A DNA stretch of 64,000 bases from Rhodovulum kholense. Lineage in GTDB: Bacteria > Pseudomonadota > Alphaproteobacteria > Rhodobacterales > Rhodobacteraceae. Numbering within the stretch: position 1 is the first letter of the stretch; every line of letters starts with the position of its first letter. Below are positions 32,947-40,921 of the stretch, one piece after another. The notes under the pieces are model-generated. The model was not told the origin of the DNA and did no database searches. It was given only the letters and a program-made list of their open reading frames with translations. The stretch lies in contig NZ_QAYC01000017.1 of the NCBI RefSeq assembly GCF_003053725.1, forward strand, positions 1-64,000. The letters run 5' to 3'. Position numbers and translations under genes: made by a program.

Positions 32947-32980
32947 GTTCAAGCGGCTTTGCCGAAAGGAGCTTGCACCG

Positions 32981-33385
32981 ATGGACACTTCCGAAAAAGA
33001 CGCCACCGACTGGTATTCCGAGGATGCCGCGACCTTCGGCGACCGCGTGGTCGCCGCCCGCGAGGCGCTGGGCATGACCCAGACCGAACTGGCCAAGCGG
33101 CTGGGCGTCAAGCTCGAGACCGTGCGCGGCTGGGAGGACGACGTCTCCGAGCCGCGCTCGAACAAGCTGCAGATGCTGGCCGGCGTTCTGAACGTGTCGA
33201 TCATGTGGCTGCTGAACGGGCATGGCGACGGACTGGACGGCCCCGGAGACGAAGCCGTCATCCCGGGCGACGTGCGCAGCATCCTGGGCGAGATCCGGGC
33301 GGTCCGGGCCGACATGGCGCGGCTTGCGAACCGGCTCGGGGTGCTCGAAAAGCGGCTCCGGCACGCATTGAAGGAGCATGGCTGA
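32981..33385 (+). CDS. XRE-family helix-turn-helix regulator
   Basis: The 134-residue protein has a helix-turn-helix of the XRE/Cro type at residues about 20-75 (ALGMTQTELAKRLGVKLETVRGWEDD, then SKLQMLAGVLNVS-like). A C-terminal helical segment of about 45 residues follows, rich in Arg and Leu heptads (RADMARLANRLGVLEKRL), likely a coiled-coil dimeriser. AAGGAG precedes the ATG. It overlaps or abuts sdhE and probably shares its transcript. A palindrome in its own upstream region may be its operator. Confidence 0.85.
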   Translation: MDTSEKDATDWYSEDAATFGDRVVAAREALGMTQTELAKRLGVKLETVRGWEDDVSEPRSNKLQMLAGVLNVSIMWLLNGHGDGLDGPGDEAVIPGDVRSILGEIRAVRADMARLANRLGVLEKRLRHALKEHG

Positions 33386-33386
33386 G

Positions 33387-33647
33387 ATGACCGAGTCGAC
33401 CGAATCCCGCCGCAAGCGGATGCATATCCGCGCCTGGCGGCGGGGCACCAAGGAGATGGACCTGATCCTCGGCCGTTATGCCGACGCCCATCTCGCGACC
33501 ATGGATAGCCCCGCGCTGGAGGCCTTCGATGCGCTGCTGGCGCAAGATGATCACGCGCTTTATCAATGGGTTACAGGGCAGGTCGCGGCGCCGGACCAAT
33601 TCGCGCCGCTGATCGCGCGGCTCGTGGAACGTCCCGTGAACGGGTAG
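33387..33647 (+). CDS. sdhE: FAD assembly factor SdhE
   Basis: The 86-residue protein matches SdhE (succinate dehydrogenase assembly factor 2): R-x-x-R-M-H-I-R-A-W-R-R-G-T-K-E-M-D-L-I-L-G near residues 9-30, with the conserved RG pair, then a helical rest with LYQWVTGQ. It attaches FAD covalently to SdhA. I chose the ATG at 33387 because AAGGAG (33371-33376) is then 10 bases away; an in-frame ATG at 33378 is only one base from it. That longer form would overlap the XRE gene by eight bases. Confidence 0.9.
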   Translation: MTESTESRRKRMHIRAWRRGTKEMDLILGRYADAHLATMDSPALEAFDALLAQDDHALYQWVTGQVAAPDQFAPLIARLVERPVNG

Positions 33648-33734
33648 GGAATTCCTGCCTTTTCCGCGTTTTAACCGAATATTCGCGACTCATTTCATAT
33701 TCCTGTCCGGGCACTGCGAACGGCGGAGACAGAC

Positions 33735-34232
33735 ATGAGCATCCATTCCCCCATCCCGGAGGGCGATCATCGGGAAGTCATGACCGACTATCTCGAGGCG
33801 CTTTCCCTGGTCGAGCGGCTGCACCGGCTGCTGCTGGACGTGATCAAGGACGAGTTCGAACGCCTCGGCGTTCTCGAGCTGAACTCGGTCCAGGCCCTTC
33901 TGCTGTTCAACATCGGCGAAAACGAGGTGACCGCGGGCGAACTGAAATCCCGCGGCTACTATCAGGGCTCGAACGTGTCCTACAACCTGAAGAAGCTGGT
34001 CGAGAAAGGCTACATGCACCATCAGCGCTGCGAGATCGACCGCCGCGCCGTGCGTGTCCGCCTGACCCCCAAGGGCCGCGAAATCCGCGAAGTCGTCGGC
34101 GGGCTCTTCGCCCGCCATGCCGAAGGGCTGGTCGCCCGCCACGTCGTCGACGATGACGGCCTGCGCGAGATCACGGCCGCGCTGAAACGGATGGAACGCT
34201 ACTGGTCGGACCAGATCCGGTACATCTACTGA
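33735..34232 (+). CDS. MarR-family regulator, LdtR-like
   Basis: The 165-residue protein is a winged-helix MarR-type regulator: helices around residues 20-45, then a recognition region VTAGELKSRGYYQGSNVSYN (about 70-89), a wing with HHQRCEIDRRAVRVRLT, and a long C-terminal dimerisation helix. The specific signature GYYQGSNVSYNLKKLV resembles LdtR, a conserved alphaproteobacterial regulator linked to L,D-transpeptidase and stress genes. Target genes are not evident here. GGAG precedes the ATG. Its stop overlaps the convergent DUF1194 gene by seven bases. Confidence 0.85.
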   Translation: MSIHSPIPEGDHREVMTDYLEALSLVERLHRLLLDVIKDEFERLGVLELNSVQALLLFNIGENEVTAGELKSRGYYQGSNVSYNLKKLVEKGYMHHQRCEIDRRAVRVRLTPKGREIREVVGGLFARHAEGLVARHVVDDDGLREITAALKRMERYWSDQIRYIY

Positions 34233-34981
34233 GCCCGCCGCGGGGCCGGTCCCGGCCCCGACGGCGCCTGTCCGACGGCCATGGTCTGCAACTCGCGCAA
34301 CAGCTTGCGCTCCATCGCGGCCTCGAAGTCGGAAAAGCCGCTGGCGACCTCGACAAAGGCGCCGGGGCCGCGGATCACCTCGGCCTCGAAATAGGCAACC
34401 AGCTCATCGAGCTCGGTTTCGGCCTGATCCAGCCGCAAAGACGATCCGATCCCGATGGCCAGCGCATTCACCGTGACCTCGCCGATCTCGACCGCGGCCG
34501 GGCGCGGCCCCTCGTTCGAGCTTCCGTCGCCGGTCAGATCGAGCGTGGCCTGCCAGCACTGGGTCCGGTCGGCCAGCAGTGCGGCACCCCAGCTCAGCGC
34601 CGTGCCGATCGCCGTGGTCCGCGCGGCCGATCTGCGGCCCGCGCGCCTCAGAGTGGCCGAGGCCTCTGCCAGCGCGGCGGGGCTGTCGATGACCGTCCAG
34701 GGCAGGATCAGCCGCTGGTCCAGCGTCCCGCTCCATTCATAGATCGCCAGCGCCACCGGTGCCGAGGGGATCTGCAGGAAGGCGGCCTGCACGTCGGGAT
34801 GGATCAGTGCCGCGGCCAGCCCGTCGCGCTGCAGGCGGTATTCCTCGGCATCGACTGACCCCGAGACGTCAAGCCCGATCGCCAGCGCCTGGCGGCACTC
34901 GGCGGCACCGGCCGATGCGGGGGCATGCGCACTCCCCGCCAGCGCGACCAAGACCCGACACAGCCCCGGTCCCGCCCGCAT
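34226..34981 (-). CDS. Secreted DUF1194 (VWA-like) protein, first copy
   Basis: The 251-residue protein has an N-terminal signal (residues 1-27) and a DUF1194 domain, a von-Willebrand-A-like fold. It includes the metal-site motif LDVSGSVD (about 38-45), QATLDLTGDGSSNEG for the second metal loop, and IRGPGAFVEVASGFSDFEAAMERKLLREL-type ending near 205-233. Rhodobacteraceae often encode several such proteins and their role is unknown. It ends overlapping the MarR gene stop. It lies 3 bases downstream of a second copy in the same direction, so they are co-transcribed. Confidence 0.85.
   Translation of the reverse strand: MRAGPGLCRVLVALAGSAHAPASAGAAECRQALAIGLDVSGSVDAEEYRLQRDGLAAALIHPDVQAAFLQIPSAPVALAIYEWSGTLDQRLILPWTVIDSPAALAEASATLRRAGRRSAARTTAIGTALSWGAALLADRTQCWQATLDLTGDGSSNEGPRPAAVEIGEVTVNALAIGIGSSLRLDQAETELDELVAYFEAEVIRGPGAFVEVASGFSDFEAAMERKLLRELQTMAVGQAPSGPGPAPRRAQ
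34241..34260. terminator. GC-rich palindrome at the convergent gene ends
   Basis: CGGGGCCGG (34241-34249) and CCGGCCCCG (34252-34260) are perfect complements with two bases between. It lies nine bases beyond the MarR stop and inside the last codons of the DUF1194 gene. It may terminate MarR transcription; no U-tract is present. Confidence 0.35.
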
Positions 34982-34984
34982 CGC

Positions 34985-35686
34985 TCAGCCCCCGTCCCGG
35001 GGAAGGGCGAGGCGCCCGCCATAGACCCGCGCGGCGACCTCGCGCATCAGCTTGCGCCGGATCGCGCGTTCGAAATCGGAAAAGTCGCGGGCGGTCTCGA
35101 CGAAGGCGCCGGGCCCGCGGATCACCCGGTCGCGGTAAAAGTCGAACACCTCGGCATCGTTCGGGCTGCCGCCGCCGATGGCCAGCCCGTTCACGGTGAT
35201 GTCGCCGAAGGGAAAGCTGGCATAGGCCAGCGCGGGGCCGAAGCCGTCATTGTTGATGCCGTCGCCCGACATGTCGAGGGTGCGTTCGGTGCAGTCGGGC
35301 GCGCTGTCGAACAGCCTGGCCCCGAAGGCCAGGCCAAAGCCCATCGCGGTCGGGAAGGCGGCATAGGACCGGCGCGACCCGGCAATGGCCTCGGCCGCGC
35401 CCAGAATGGCCGAGGAACTGTCCAGCAGGCGCCAAGGCACCACCACGCGTTGCTGATAGCGCCCGCTCCATTCGTAGACCGCCAGCGCCACCGGGCGGTC
35501 GGGCACCGACAGGATTTCGGCCTGGACCTCGGAGGACTTCAGCGCGGCGGCCAGCCCGGCCCGCTGCAGCGCGTCCTCGCCCGGATCGACCGAAGACGAA
35601 ATGTCCAGAGCCAGCAGCAGGGCCAGCCGGCAGCCGGCCTCTGCCTGGATCGGCGCAAGCGCCAGAAGGGCGGCGAGCCTTACCAA
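34985..35686 (-). CDS. Secreted DUF1194 (VWA-like) protein, second copy
   Basis: The 233-residue protein parallels the first copy: signal peptide, metal-site motif LDISSSVD (about residues 27-34), TLDMSGDGINNDG, then IRGPGAFVETARDFSDFERA and a basic ending. No ATG lies in a suitable place. The likely start is TTG at 35686, which overlaps the last codons of the preceding glyoxalase gene by seven bases and gives LVRLAALLALAP as the signal peptide. Together with the next gene it looks like a duplicated pair. Function is unknown. Confidence 0.8.
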   Translation of the reverse strand: MVRLAALLALAPIQAEAGCRLALLLALDISSSVDPGEDALQRAGLAAALKSSEVQAEILSVPDRPVALAVYEWSGRYQQRVVVPWRLLDSSSAILGAAEAIAGSRRSYAAFPTAMGFGLAFGARLFDSAPDCTERTLDMSGDGINNDGFGPALAYASFPFGDITVNGLAIGGGSPNDAEVFDFYRDRVIRGPGAFVETARDFSDFERAIRRKLMREVAARVYGGRLALPRDGG

Positions 35687-36108
35687 TGCCCCGTATTTGG
35701 CATGCTGGCCCAGGGCTCGGCCGGGGGCAGCGACTCGCCGATCTGCAACAGCTCGACCGAGATGTTGTCGGGGCTGCGCACGAAGGCCATGTGCCCGTCG
35801 CGCGGCGGGCGGTTGATGGTGACGCCCGCTTTCATCAGGCGGTCGCACATGTCGTAGATATTCTCGACCCCGTAGGCGAGATGGCCGAAATGACGGCTGT
35901 CCGACGGCAAGCCGTCGTCGCCGTCCCAGTTGTAGGTCAGCTCGACCGGGCACTCCTCCTGTCCGGGGGGCGCCAGGAAAACGAGGGTAAAGCGGCCCTT
36001 GTCGTTCTCGATCCGCCGGGTCTCGGTCAGGCCGAGCAGCTGGTAGAAAGCCATCGAGGCGTCGAGGTCCTTCACGCGGACCATGGTGTGCAGGTAGCGA
36101 ACTTTCAT
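35680..36108 (-). CDS. gloA: Lactoylglutathione lyase (glyoxalase I)
   Basis: The 142-residue VOC protein matches glyoxalase I: MKVRYLHTMVRVKDLD with a metal His at residue 7, FYQLLGLTETRR, VELTYNWD with a Glu, FGHLAYGVENIYD with a second His, and SVELLQI with a final Glu. It converts the methylglyoxal-glutathione adduct to S-lactoylglutathione. I chose the ATG at 36108, with GGAGAG upstream. The DUF1194 gene begins inside its last codons, which suggests translational coupling, though no functional link is known. Confidence 0.9.
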   Translation of the reverse strand: MKVRYLHTMVRVKDLDASMAFYQLLGLTETRRIENDKGRFTLVFLAPPGQEECPVELTYNWDGDDGLPSDSRHFGHLAYGVENIYDMCDRLMKAGVTINRPPRDGHMAFVRSPDNISVELLQIGESLPPAEPWASMPNTGHW

Positions 36109-36316
36109 GCGTCTCTCCGTCTTGTGGGCTGCCATCTAGGACGGATCGGCGCGGCGGCGAGGGGCGGGTCTTTCCCTTACGTCGCCTGGTGCCTTTGCCC
36201 CGCAGAAACGTCACCGCCCCGGGCCAGGGGCGACCGGGGCGGTGCGGCCGGGGACCGGCCTTTCGGTTTGGCGGGCTGAAGGGCCGACCGTGCGCCGTGG
36301 GTTTTGCGGGCGATCC

Positions 36317-37120
36317 TCAGGCCACGCGGATGCGGTTGCCCCAGGGATCGTCGACCGAAAGCCCGGTGCGGATCGCGGCGGTATCGGTCGCGTCCAGCAC
36401 CAGTTCGGCCAGCCCGGTCGCCCCCTTGGGCCGCGTCCCGGCGCCCGCGCTGTTCCAGGTGTTGGTTGCCAGGTGGTGGTGATAGCCGCCGGTCGAGAAG
36501 AAGCTGGCCTGCGGGATCTCGGCGGTGATGTCGAAGCCCAGCTCTCCGGCATAGAAGGCGCGGGCCTCGGGGATGGCGCCCACCTGCAGGTGCACATGGC
36601 CGATCACCGTGCCCTCTGGCGCCCCGGTCCAGTCGCCCTCGGCGCGGCGGAGGCTGGCCAGATCGAGCGGCAGGGTCTCCATCACCACGTGGTCGCCGTC
36701 ATGCAGCCAGGTCGCGCGCGGCCGGTCGGCATAGATCTCGATCCCGTTGCCCTCGGGGTCGCGGAGGTAAAGCGCCTCGCTGACCATGTGATCCGAGGCC
36801 CCCGACATCCGGACCTTCTGTGCATGGGCGTGGCGCAGCCAGCGGCCCAGATCGTCGCGGTGGGGCAGCAGGAAGGCGGTGTGGAACAGGCCCGCGGCAT
36901 GGGGGTAGGCGCGGGCGGCGGTGTCGCGGCGCAGCTCGACCAGCGCGCGGCCGTCCTGGCCGAGGATCAGCTCTTCGCCCGAGCCGGAAAGGCGGTCGAG
37001 CCCGAGGATGCGCTGGTAGAAGTCGCCGATCAGGTCGATGTCGCGGACGGTCAGGGCGACGCGGTCGATGGCGACGGGGGCAATCTCGGAAGCGGTTACG
37101 GAAACGGTGTCGGTGGTCAT
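36317..37120 (-). CDS. VOC ring-cleaving-dioxygenase-like protein (CatE type)
   Basis: The 267-residue protein has two VOC modules: residues about 17-130 with FHTAFLLP and GIEIYAD, and about 165-265 with GHVHLQVG and YHHHLATNTW. The layout and the GNGIEIYADRPR stretch resemble CatE/YfiE-type proteins, annotated as catechol-2,3-dioxygenases. Possible iron ligands (His in FHTAF and GHVHL, Glu in EIYAD) can be seen, but activity is not proven. DoxX is encoded 63 bases upstream on the same strand, and a divergent LysR regulator lies beyond it; this trio recurs in many proteobacteria. Confidence 0.85.
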   Translation of the reverse strand: MTTDTVSVTASEIAPVAIDRVALTVRDIDLIGDFYQRILGLDRLSGSGEELILGQDGRALVELRRDTAARAYPHAAGLFHTAFLLPHRDDLGRWLRHAHAQKVRMSGASDHMVSEALYLRDPEGNGIEIYADRPRATWLHDGDHVVMETLPLDLASLRRAEGDWTGAPEGTVIGHVHLQVGAIPEARAFYAGELGFDITAEIPQASFFSTGGYHHHLATNTWNSAGAGTRPKGATGLAELVLDATDTAAIRTGLSVDDPWGNRIRVA

Positions 37121-37183
37121 GGCGAAAGCCTTTCTCGAATGCGAGAGGGAGGGGGCGGCCCGGCGATCCGGGCCGCGCGGGGG

Positions 37184-37606
37184 TCAGACCGCGGTCAGGG
37201 CCAGGGCGCCGCTGCCCAGCAGGGCCTGCACCAGCAGGGTCAGGGTCCAGAAGGCCGGGTATTCCCAGCCGCCGTTCTGGTTGTTGAACCAGAAGCCGTT
37301 GGCACGGTGGGCGAACCAGCCGGCACCGGCGATCACCGGGATCAGCAGGATCGAGACGAGGCTGCTCCAGAGCCCGACGATCAGCGCGAGTCCCCCCAGG
37401 ATCTCGGCGGCCATGGTCAGATAGGCAAAGGCGCCGGGCAGGCCCAGCGAGCGGAAGAAGCCCGCCGCGCCCGCCGGTTTGAAGACGAAGATCTTCAGCC
37501 AGGCATGGGCGAGAAACAGTGTGCCCAGAGCGACGCGAAGCAGCAGGGCGGCGACGTCGATGGCGGTGGCAGAGCCGAAGCCGAGGTCTTGAAGGAAAGC
37601 GGTCAT
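37184..37606 (-). CDS. DoxX-family membrane protein
   Basis: This 140-residue protein has four hydrophobic helices (roughly residues 20-37, 55-70, 76-95 and 115-138), and the motif LRVALGTLFLAHAWLKIF typical of DoxX. DoxX proteins are linked to thiosulfate:quinone oxidoreductase in archaea and to redox stress in bacteria; the specific role here is unknown. It is the first gene of a two-gene unit with the VOC dioxygenase-like protein, and diverges from a LysR gene that probably controls it. No strong ribosome site is seen. Confidence 0.88.
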   Translation of the reverse strand: MTAFLQDLGFGSATAIDVAALLLRVALGTLFLAHAWLKIFVFKPAGAAGFFRSLGLPGAFAYLTMAAEILGGLALIVGLWSSLVSILLIPVIAGAGWFAHRANGFWFNNQNGGWEYPAFWTLTLLVQALLGSGALALTAV

Positions 37607-37732
37607 GATCTGTGTCCCATTGCGGTGCCGTCAGATGCGGCGTTGTGTGATGACCCCGAGATAGCGCCTTGTGAGTGTCGCCGGAATGGTATGAAATCGG
37701 GGAACACTATCGCCATTTTGAGGGTAAAAATC
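37607..37732. promoter_or_regulatory. Divergent LysR/DoxX control region
   Basis: The 126 bases between the divergent DoxX and LysR start codons should hold both promoters and the LysR binding site. The stretch is AT-richer than its surroundings, notably around 37680-37730. I could not fix a convincing T-N11-A box. Confidence 0.4.
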
Positions 37733-38638
37733 ATGGATCTGGTCGACGGAATCCGCACCTTCGTGGCCGTGGCCGAAAGCGGGTCCTTTACGCAGGCCGG
37801 AGAACAGCTGGGCATCACCAACAAGGTGGCCAGCAAATACGTGGCCGCGCTGGAAGAGCGGTTGGGGCACGTGCTTTTCTACCGGACCACGCGTGCGGTC
37901 TCGCTGACCCATGAGGGTGCGAAATGGCTGCCCCATGCCCGCAAGGTCCTGGCCGCGCTGGAAGAGGCGGACAGCGCGCTGCGCGATCCGGCCGACGGGC
38001 TGTCGGGGCGGCTTCGGTTGACCTGCGGCACCACGATGGGCGAGCTGGTCGTGGCAGATGCGGTGCGTAGCTTTCTGGACGAACATCCGGCAATGCAGGT
38101 CGAATTGCACCTGTCGGACGCGCTGGCCGATCTGGCCGCTGGCGGGTTCGATCTGGCGGTGCGGATCGGCATTCCACAGGATTCCAGCCTGAAGATGCGG
38201 CGGATCTGCACGACACGGCTTTGCGTGGCGGCCAGCCCGGCCTATCTGGCCCGGGCCGGCTGGCCACGGCATCCGCGCGATCTGGAACGCCATGCGGCGC
38301 TTCTGGATCTGAACGAGCATCCGGCGGGGCGCTGGCAATTTCAGGACGCGGACGGGCCGCTGACCGTCGCGGTTTCGGGCCGGCTGGCCGTCAACAGTGC
38401 CTCGCAGACGATCCGGGCCGCGCTGGCGGGCGAGGGCGTGATGCGGGCCCCCGACATCTTTCTCGCGCCGCATCTGGCCTCGGGCGCGCTGGTCGAGCTG
38501 TTGCCCGGCCATGGGACGATCGAGCATCCGCTGCACCTGCTGACCTTGCCCACGGCCTTTCGGCTGGAAAAGGTCGATGCCTTCGCGGCCGTCCTGAAAC
38601 GCCACCTCGCGGGCCTCGGCTCCGGCCCCGTACCGTGA
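37733..38638 (+). CDS. LysR-family transcriptional regulator
   Basis: The 301-residue protein has the LysR helix-turn-helix at residues about 1-60 (FVAVAESGSFTQAGEQLGI, then LGHVLFYRTTRAVSLT) and the periplasmic-binding-like effector domain (about 90-290). It resembles the PecT/CrgA-like group that commonly sits beside DoxX and VOC genes, which it may repress or activate in response to quinones or electrophiles. GAGGG precedes the ATG at 37733. It is divergent from DoxX. The gene downstream is convergent, 20 bases away. Confidence 0.9.
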   Translation: MDLVDGIRTFVAVAESGSFTQAGEQLGITNKVASKYVAALEERLGHVLFYRTTRAVSLTHEGAKWLPHARKVLAALEEADSALRDPADGLSGRLRLTCGTTMGELVVADAVRSFLDEHPAMQVELHLSDALADLAAGGFDLAVRIGIPQDSSLKMRRICTTRLCVAASPAYLARAGWPRHPRDLERHAALLDLNEHPAGRWQFQDADGPLTVAVSGRLAVNSASQTIRAALAGEGVMRAPDIFLAPHLASGALVELLPGHGTIEHPLHLLTLPTAFRLEKVDAFAAVLKRHLAGLGSGPVP

Positions 38639-38658
38639 CGGGCGGGACCGGGGGACCG

Positions 38659-39270
38659 TCAATAACCGACGGTAAAGCGCTCGCGGACATGCGCGGGCCG
38701 TTCCAGTTCGTCGACCATCGCGATGGCGTAATCCTCGAAGGTGATGCGGCTGCCATCCGCGCCGGTCAGAAGCCGGTCCTTGCCAAGGCGGAAGGTCCCG
38801 GTCCGCGGGCCATGCGCGAATAGCGCCGAGGGCGACAGGAAGGTCCAGTCGAGATCGTCGGCCTTGCGCAGCATGTCGAGATAATCGGCGCCCCGGCCGG
38901 CCTCGGCCTTGTAGGCTTCGGGGAAATCGGGCGTGTCGATCAACCGTTGCCCCGGAGCGATCTCGAGGCTGCCGGCGCCGCCGACCACCAGATAGCGTTT
39001 GACCCCCGAGGTCCGGACCGCCGCCAGCAGCGCGGGCAGGTCGGTCGCGGTGAAATGCACCGCCGAAATCACCGCGTCATGGCCCGACAGAAGCCCGACG
39101 ATCCGGTCCCGGTCATGCAGGTCGGCTGCCTCGGCGGTGACGCCGGGGAGTGCCGCGATCCGCTCGGGATTGCGCGCGATGGCGGTCACCCGATGGCCCC
39201 GGGCCGACAGTTCCTTGAGAATTTCCGCGCCCGCGTTTCCGGACGCCCCGACAAGAGCGACAAGTGCCAT
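38659..39270 (-). CDS. NAD(P)-binding NmrA/SDR-like protein
   Basis: The 203-residue protein opens with a Rossmann motif VALVGASGNAGAEILKEL (G-x-x-G-x-x-G near residues 8-14). It continues with TAIARNPE, a strand-4 HDAVISAV and a Y-x-x-x-E/K-like region, without a classical short-chain dehydrogenase Tyr-x3-Lys site. This is the atypical SDR5/NmrA-like class. It may be a reductase of quinones or a redox sensor; substrate unknown. AAGGA precedes the ATG at 39270. It lies convergent with the LysR gene and divergent from thyX. Confidence 0.85.
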   Translation of the reverse strand: MALVALVGASGNAGAEILKELSARGHRVTAIARNPERIAALPGVTAEAADLHDRDRIVGLLSGHDAVISAVHFTATDLPALLAAVRTSGVKRYLVVGGAGSLEIAPGQRLIDTPDFPEAYKAEAGRGADYLDMLRKADDLDWTFLSPSALFAHGPRTGTFRLGKDRLLTGADGSRITFEDYAIAMVDELERPAHVRERFTVGY

Positions 39271-39668
39271 GCTGAAGTCCTTTCCTTGATCTGGCGGCGA
39301 CGACCGGTGCCCGGGCCGGGGCGCCGGGACCGTGTCCCGCAAACCTTGGGGACCCGGGCGACCGGCGCGGGACAGGCGGAAGGGATCGGTCATGCTGTCT
39401 TCTGACCGGCGGCACCGGACCGCCGGGGCTACCGTCAAGATAGGTGCCGGGTTCGTCAGGGATTACCCTACGAAAAGGGCTTTCACTGTCTGCATTTTGC
39501 ATACGGGCCAAACCCGAGGCAGCCGCGGGGGCAGTGCTGTCGCCTTCGGGGCGTTGCAGGAAAGCATCGCTGACGGGATCAGGCCGCCTACCGCATGTCG
39601 CGGTTTTGTAGTTCGGCCTCCATAGATATAGTCTGGTCCGACTCACCTTCTGCCGGAAAGGACGCTTG
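39271..39668. other. Divergent intergenic region upstream of thyX
   Basis: About 400 bases hold the promoters of the NmrA-like gene and thyX. No protein-like frame is convincing. An AT-rich section at about 39470-39500 and another close to thyX (39601-39635) are the most promoter-like parts. Confidence 0.4.
39604..39632 (+). promoter_or_regulatory. thyX: Possible thyX promoter
   Basis: TTTTGT (39604-39609) and TATAGT (39627-39632) are 17 bases apart and would place the transcript start about 30 bases before thyX. The -35 match is poor, so this is tentative. Confidence 0.3.
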
Positions 39669-40580
39669 ATGCCCGTCACCGAGGACCAGCTTGCCGAGAT
39701 CGAGGCGCAGCGCGCCGAGACCGCGCCCACCCGCCGTGTCGTGGCGCGCGGCATGGAAGAGCGTCTTTACACCCTGCATCCGGTGCTCGATCACGGCTTC
39801 GTGCGGGTGATCGACTACATGGGCGACGATGCCGCGATCTGTCAGGCCGCCCGGGTCAGCTATGGCCGGGGCACCAAGGCGGTCAGCAATGACGAAGGCC
39901 TGATCCGCTACCTGATGCGGCACTGGCATTCGACGCCCTTCGAGATGTGCGAAGTGAAATTCCACATCAAGCTGCCGGTCTTCGTCGCCCGGCAATGGAT
40001 CCGGCATCGCACGGCCAATGTGAACGAATATTCCGCGCGCTACTCGATCCTCGACCGCGAATTCTACATCCCCGCGCCGGATGCGCTGGCAGCCCAGTCG
40101 ACGGTCAACCACCAGGGCCGGGGCGAGGTGCTGGAGGGCGAAGAGGCGGCCCGGGTGCTGGAAATCCTGAAAGCGGATTCGGCGCGCAGCTACGACAATT
40201 ACGAAGCGATGCTGAGCCAGGACGGCCAGAAGGGGCTGGCCCGCGAGCTGGCGCGCATGAACCTGCCTGCGAACATCTATACCCAATGGTACTGGAAATG
40301 CGACCTGCACAACCTGTTCCATTTCCTGCGGCTTCGCGCCGACAGCCATGCGCAGTATGAAATCCGGGTCTATGCCCAGACCATGTGCGAGATCGTGGCC
40401 GACTGGGTGCCCCTCGCGTTCAAGGCCTTCGAGGATTACCGCATGGGCGGCGTCACCCTGTCGGCCCCGGCCATGGACTGCGTCCGTCGCATGCTGAAGG
40501 GCGAGACGGTGACGCAGGAAAACTCGGGCATGTCGAAGGGCGAGTGGCGCGAGTTCGAGGCGGCGATCCGGTCTAACTGA
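39669..40580 (+). CDS. thyX: Flavin-dependent thymidylate synthase ThyX
   Basis: The 303-residue enzyme has the ThyX signature [15 protein letters not shown] (112-126; pattern RHR-x7-S) and the histidines, arginines and glutamates around it that bind FAD and dUMP. It makes dTMP from dUMP using methylenetetrahydrofolate and FAD, unlike ThyA. Length is typical of the longer proteobacterial form. GGAAAGGA lies six bases before the ATG; a TTG one codon upstream is also in frame. It stands alone, with a 340-base gene-free stretch downstream. Confidence 0.95.
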   Translation: MPVTEDQLAEIEAQRAETAPTRRVVARGMEERLYTLHPVLDHGFVRVIDYMGDDAAICQAARVSYGRGTKAVSNDEGLIRYLMRHWHSTPFEMCEVKFHIKLPVFVARQWIRHRTANVNEYSARYSILDREFYIPAPDALAAQSTVNHQGRGEVLEGEEAARVLEILKADSARSYDNYEAMLSQDGQKGLARELARMNLPANIYTQWYWKCDLHNLFHFLRLRADSHAQYEIRVYAQTMCEIVADWVPLAFKAFEDYRMGGVTLSAPAMDCVRRMLKGETVTQENSGMSKGEWREFEAAIRSN

Positions 40581-40921
40581 GGCAGCTCGCGGTTCGTCCT
40601 CTTCCTGGGCAGTCCGTCGGCCCGATCCTTGCGGTGCCTCACCTGCCCGCACGGGCGTCGGGCACGTTGGGGGCGGAGCCCGCGCTCCGTCCGTCCGTGC
40701 TTTTCCGCAGTCGTCGGTCGGAGGCGCGGGTGTGCGGGGCCGAACAAAGACCTGCTGGGCGAGAGAGCCTCTCGGGGCTCCTGCGCTGCGGAAGCCGAAC
40801 CCGGGGTTGCGAAGGGCGCGGGGCGCGGGCCACCGCCGGCGGCTGAAGCCGGGATGACCGGGGCTCATGTGGACGACAAAGGGCCTGCGGGCCGCCGGTT
40901 GGAATGGCGGCCCGAAAGGGG
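40581..40921. other. Intergenic region between thyX and the chemoreceptor gene
   Basis: Very GC-rich sequence without a believable gene. Apart from a hairpin near its right end (40889-40913) I see no clear element, and the thyX terminator is not obvious. Confidence 0.4.
40889..40913 (-). terminator. Terminator of the chemoreceptor gene
   Basis: GGGCCGCC (40889-40896) pairs perfectly with GGCGGCCC (40906-40913) around a nine-base loop, nine bases past the stop codon of the minus-strand gene. A TTTGTC stretch follows on the minus strand some bases later. Confidence 0.5.
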
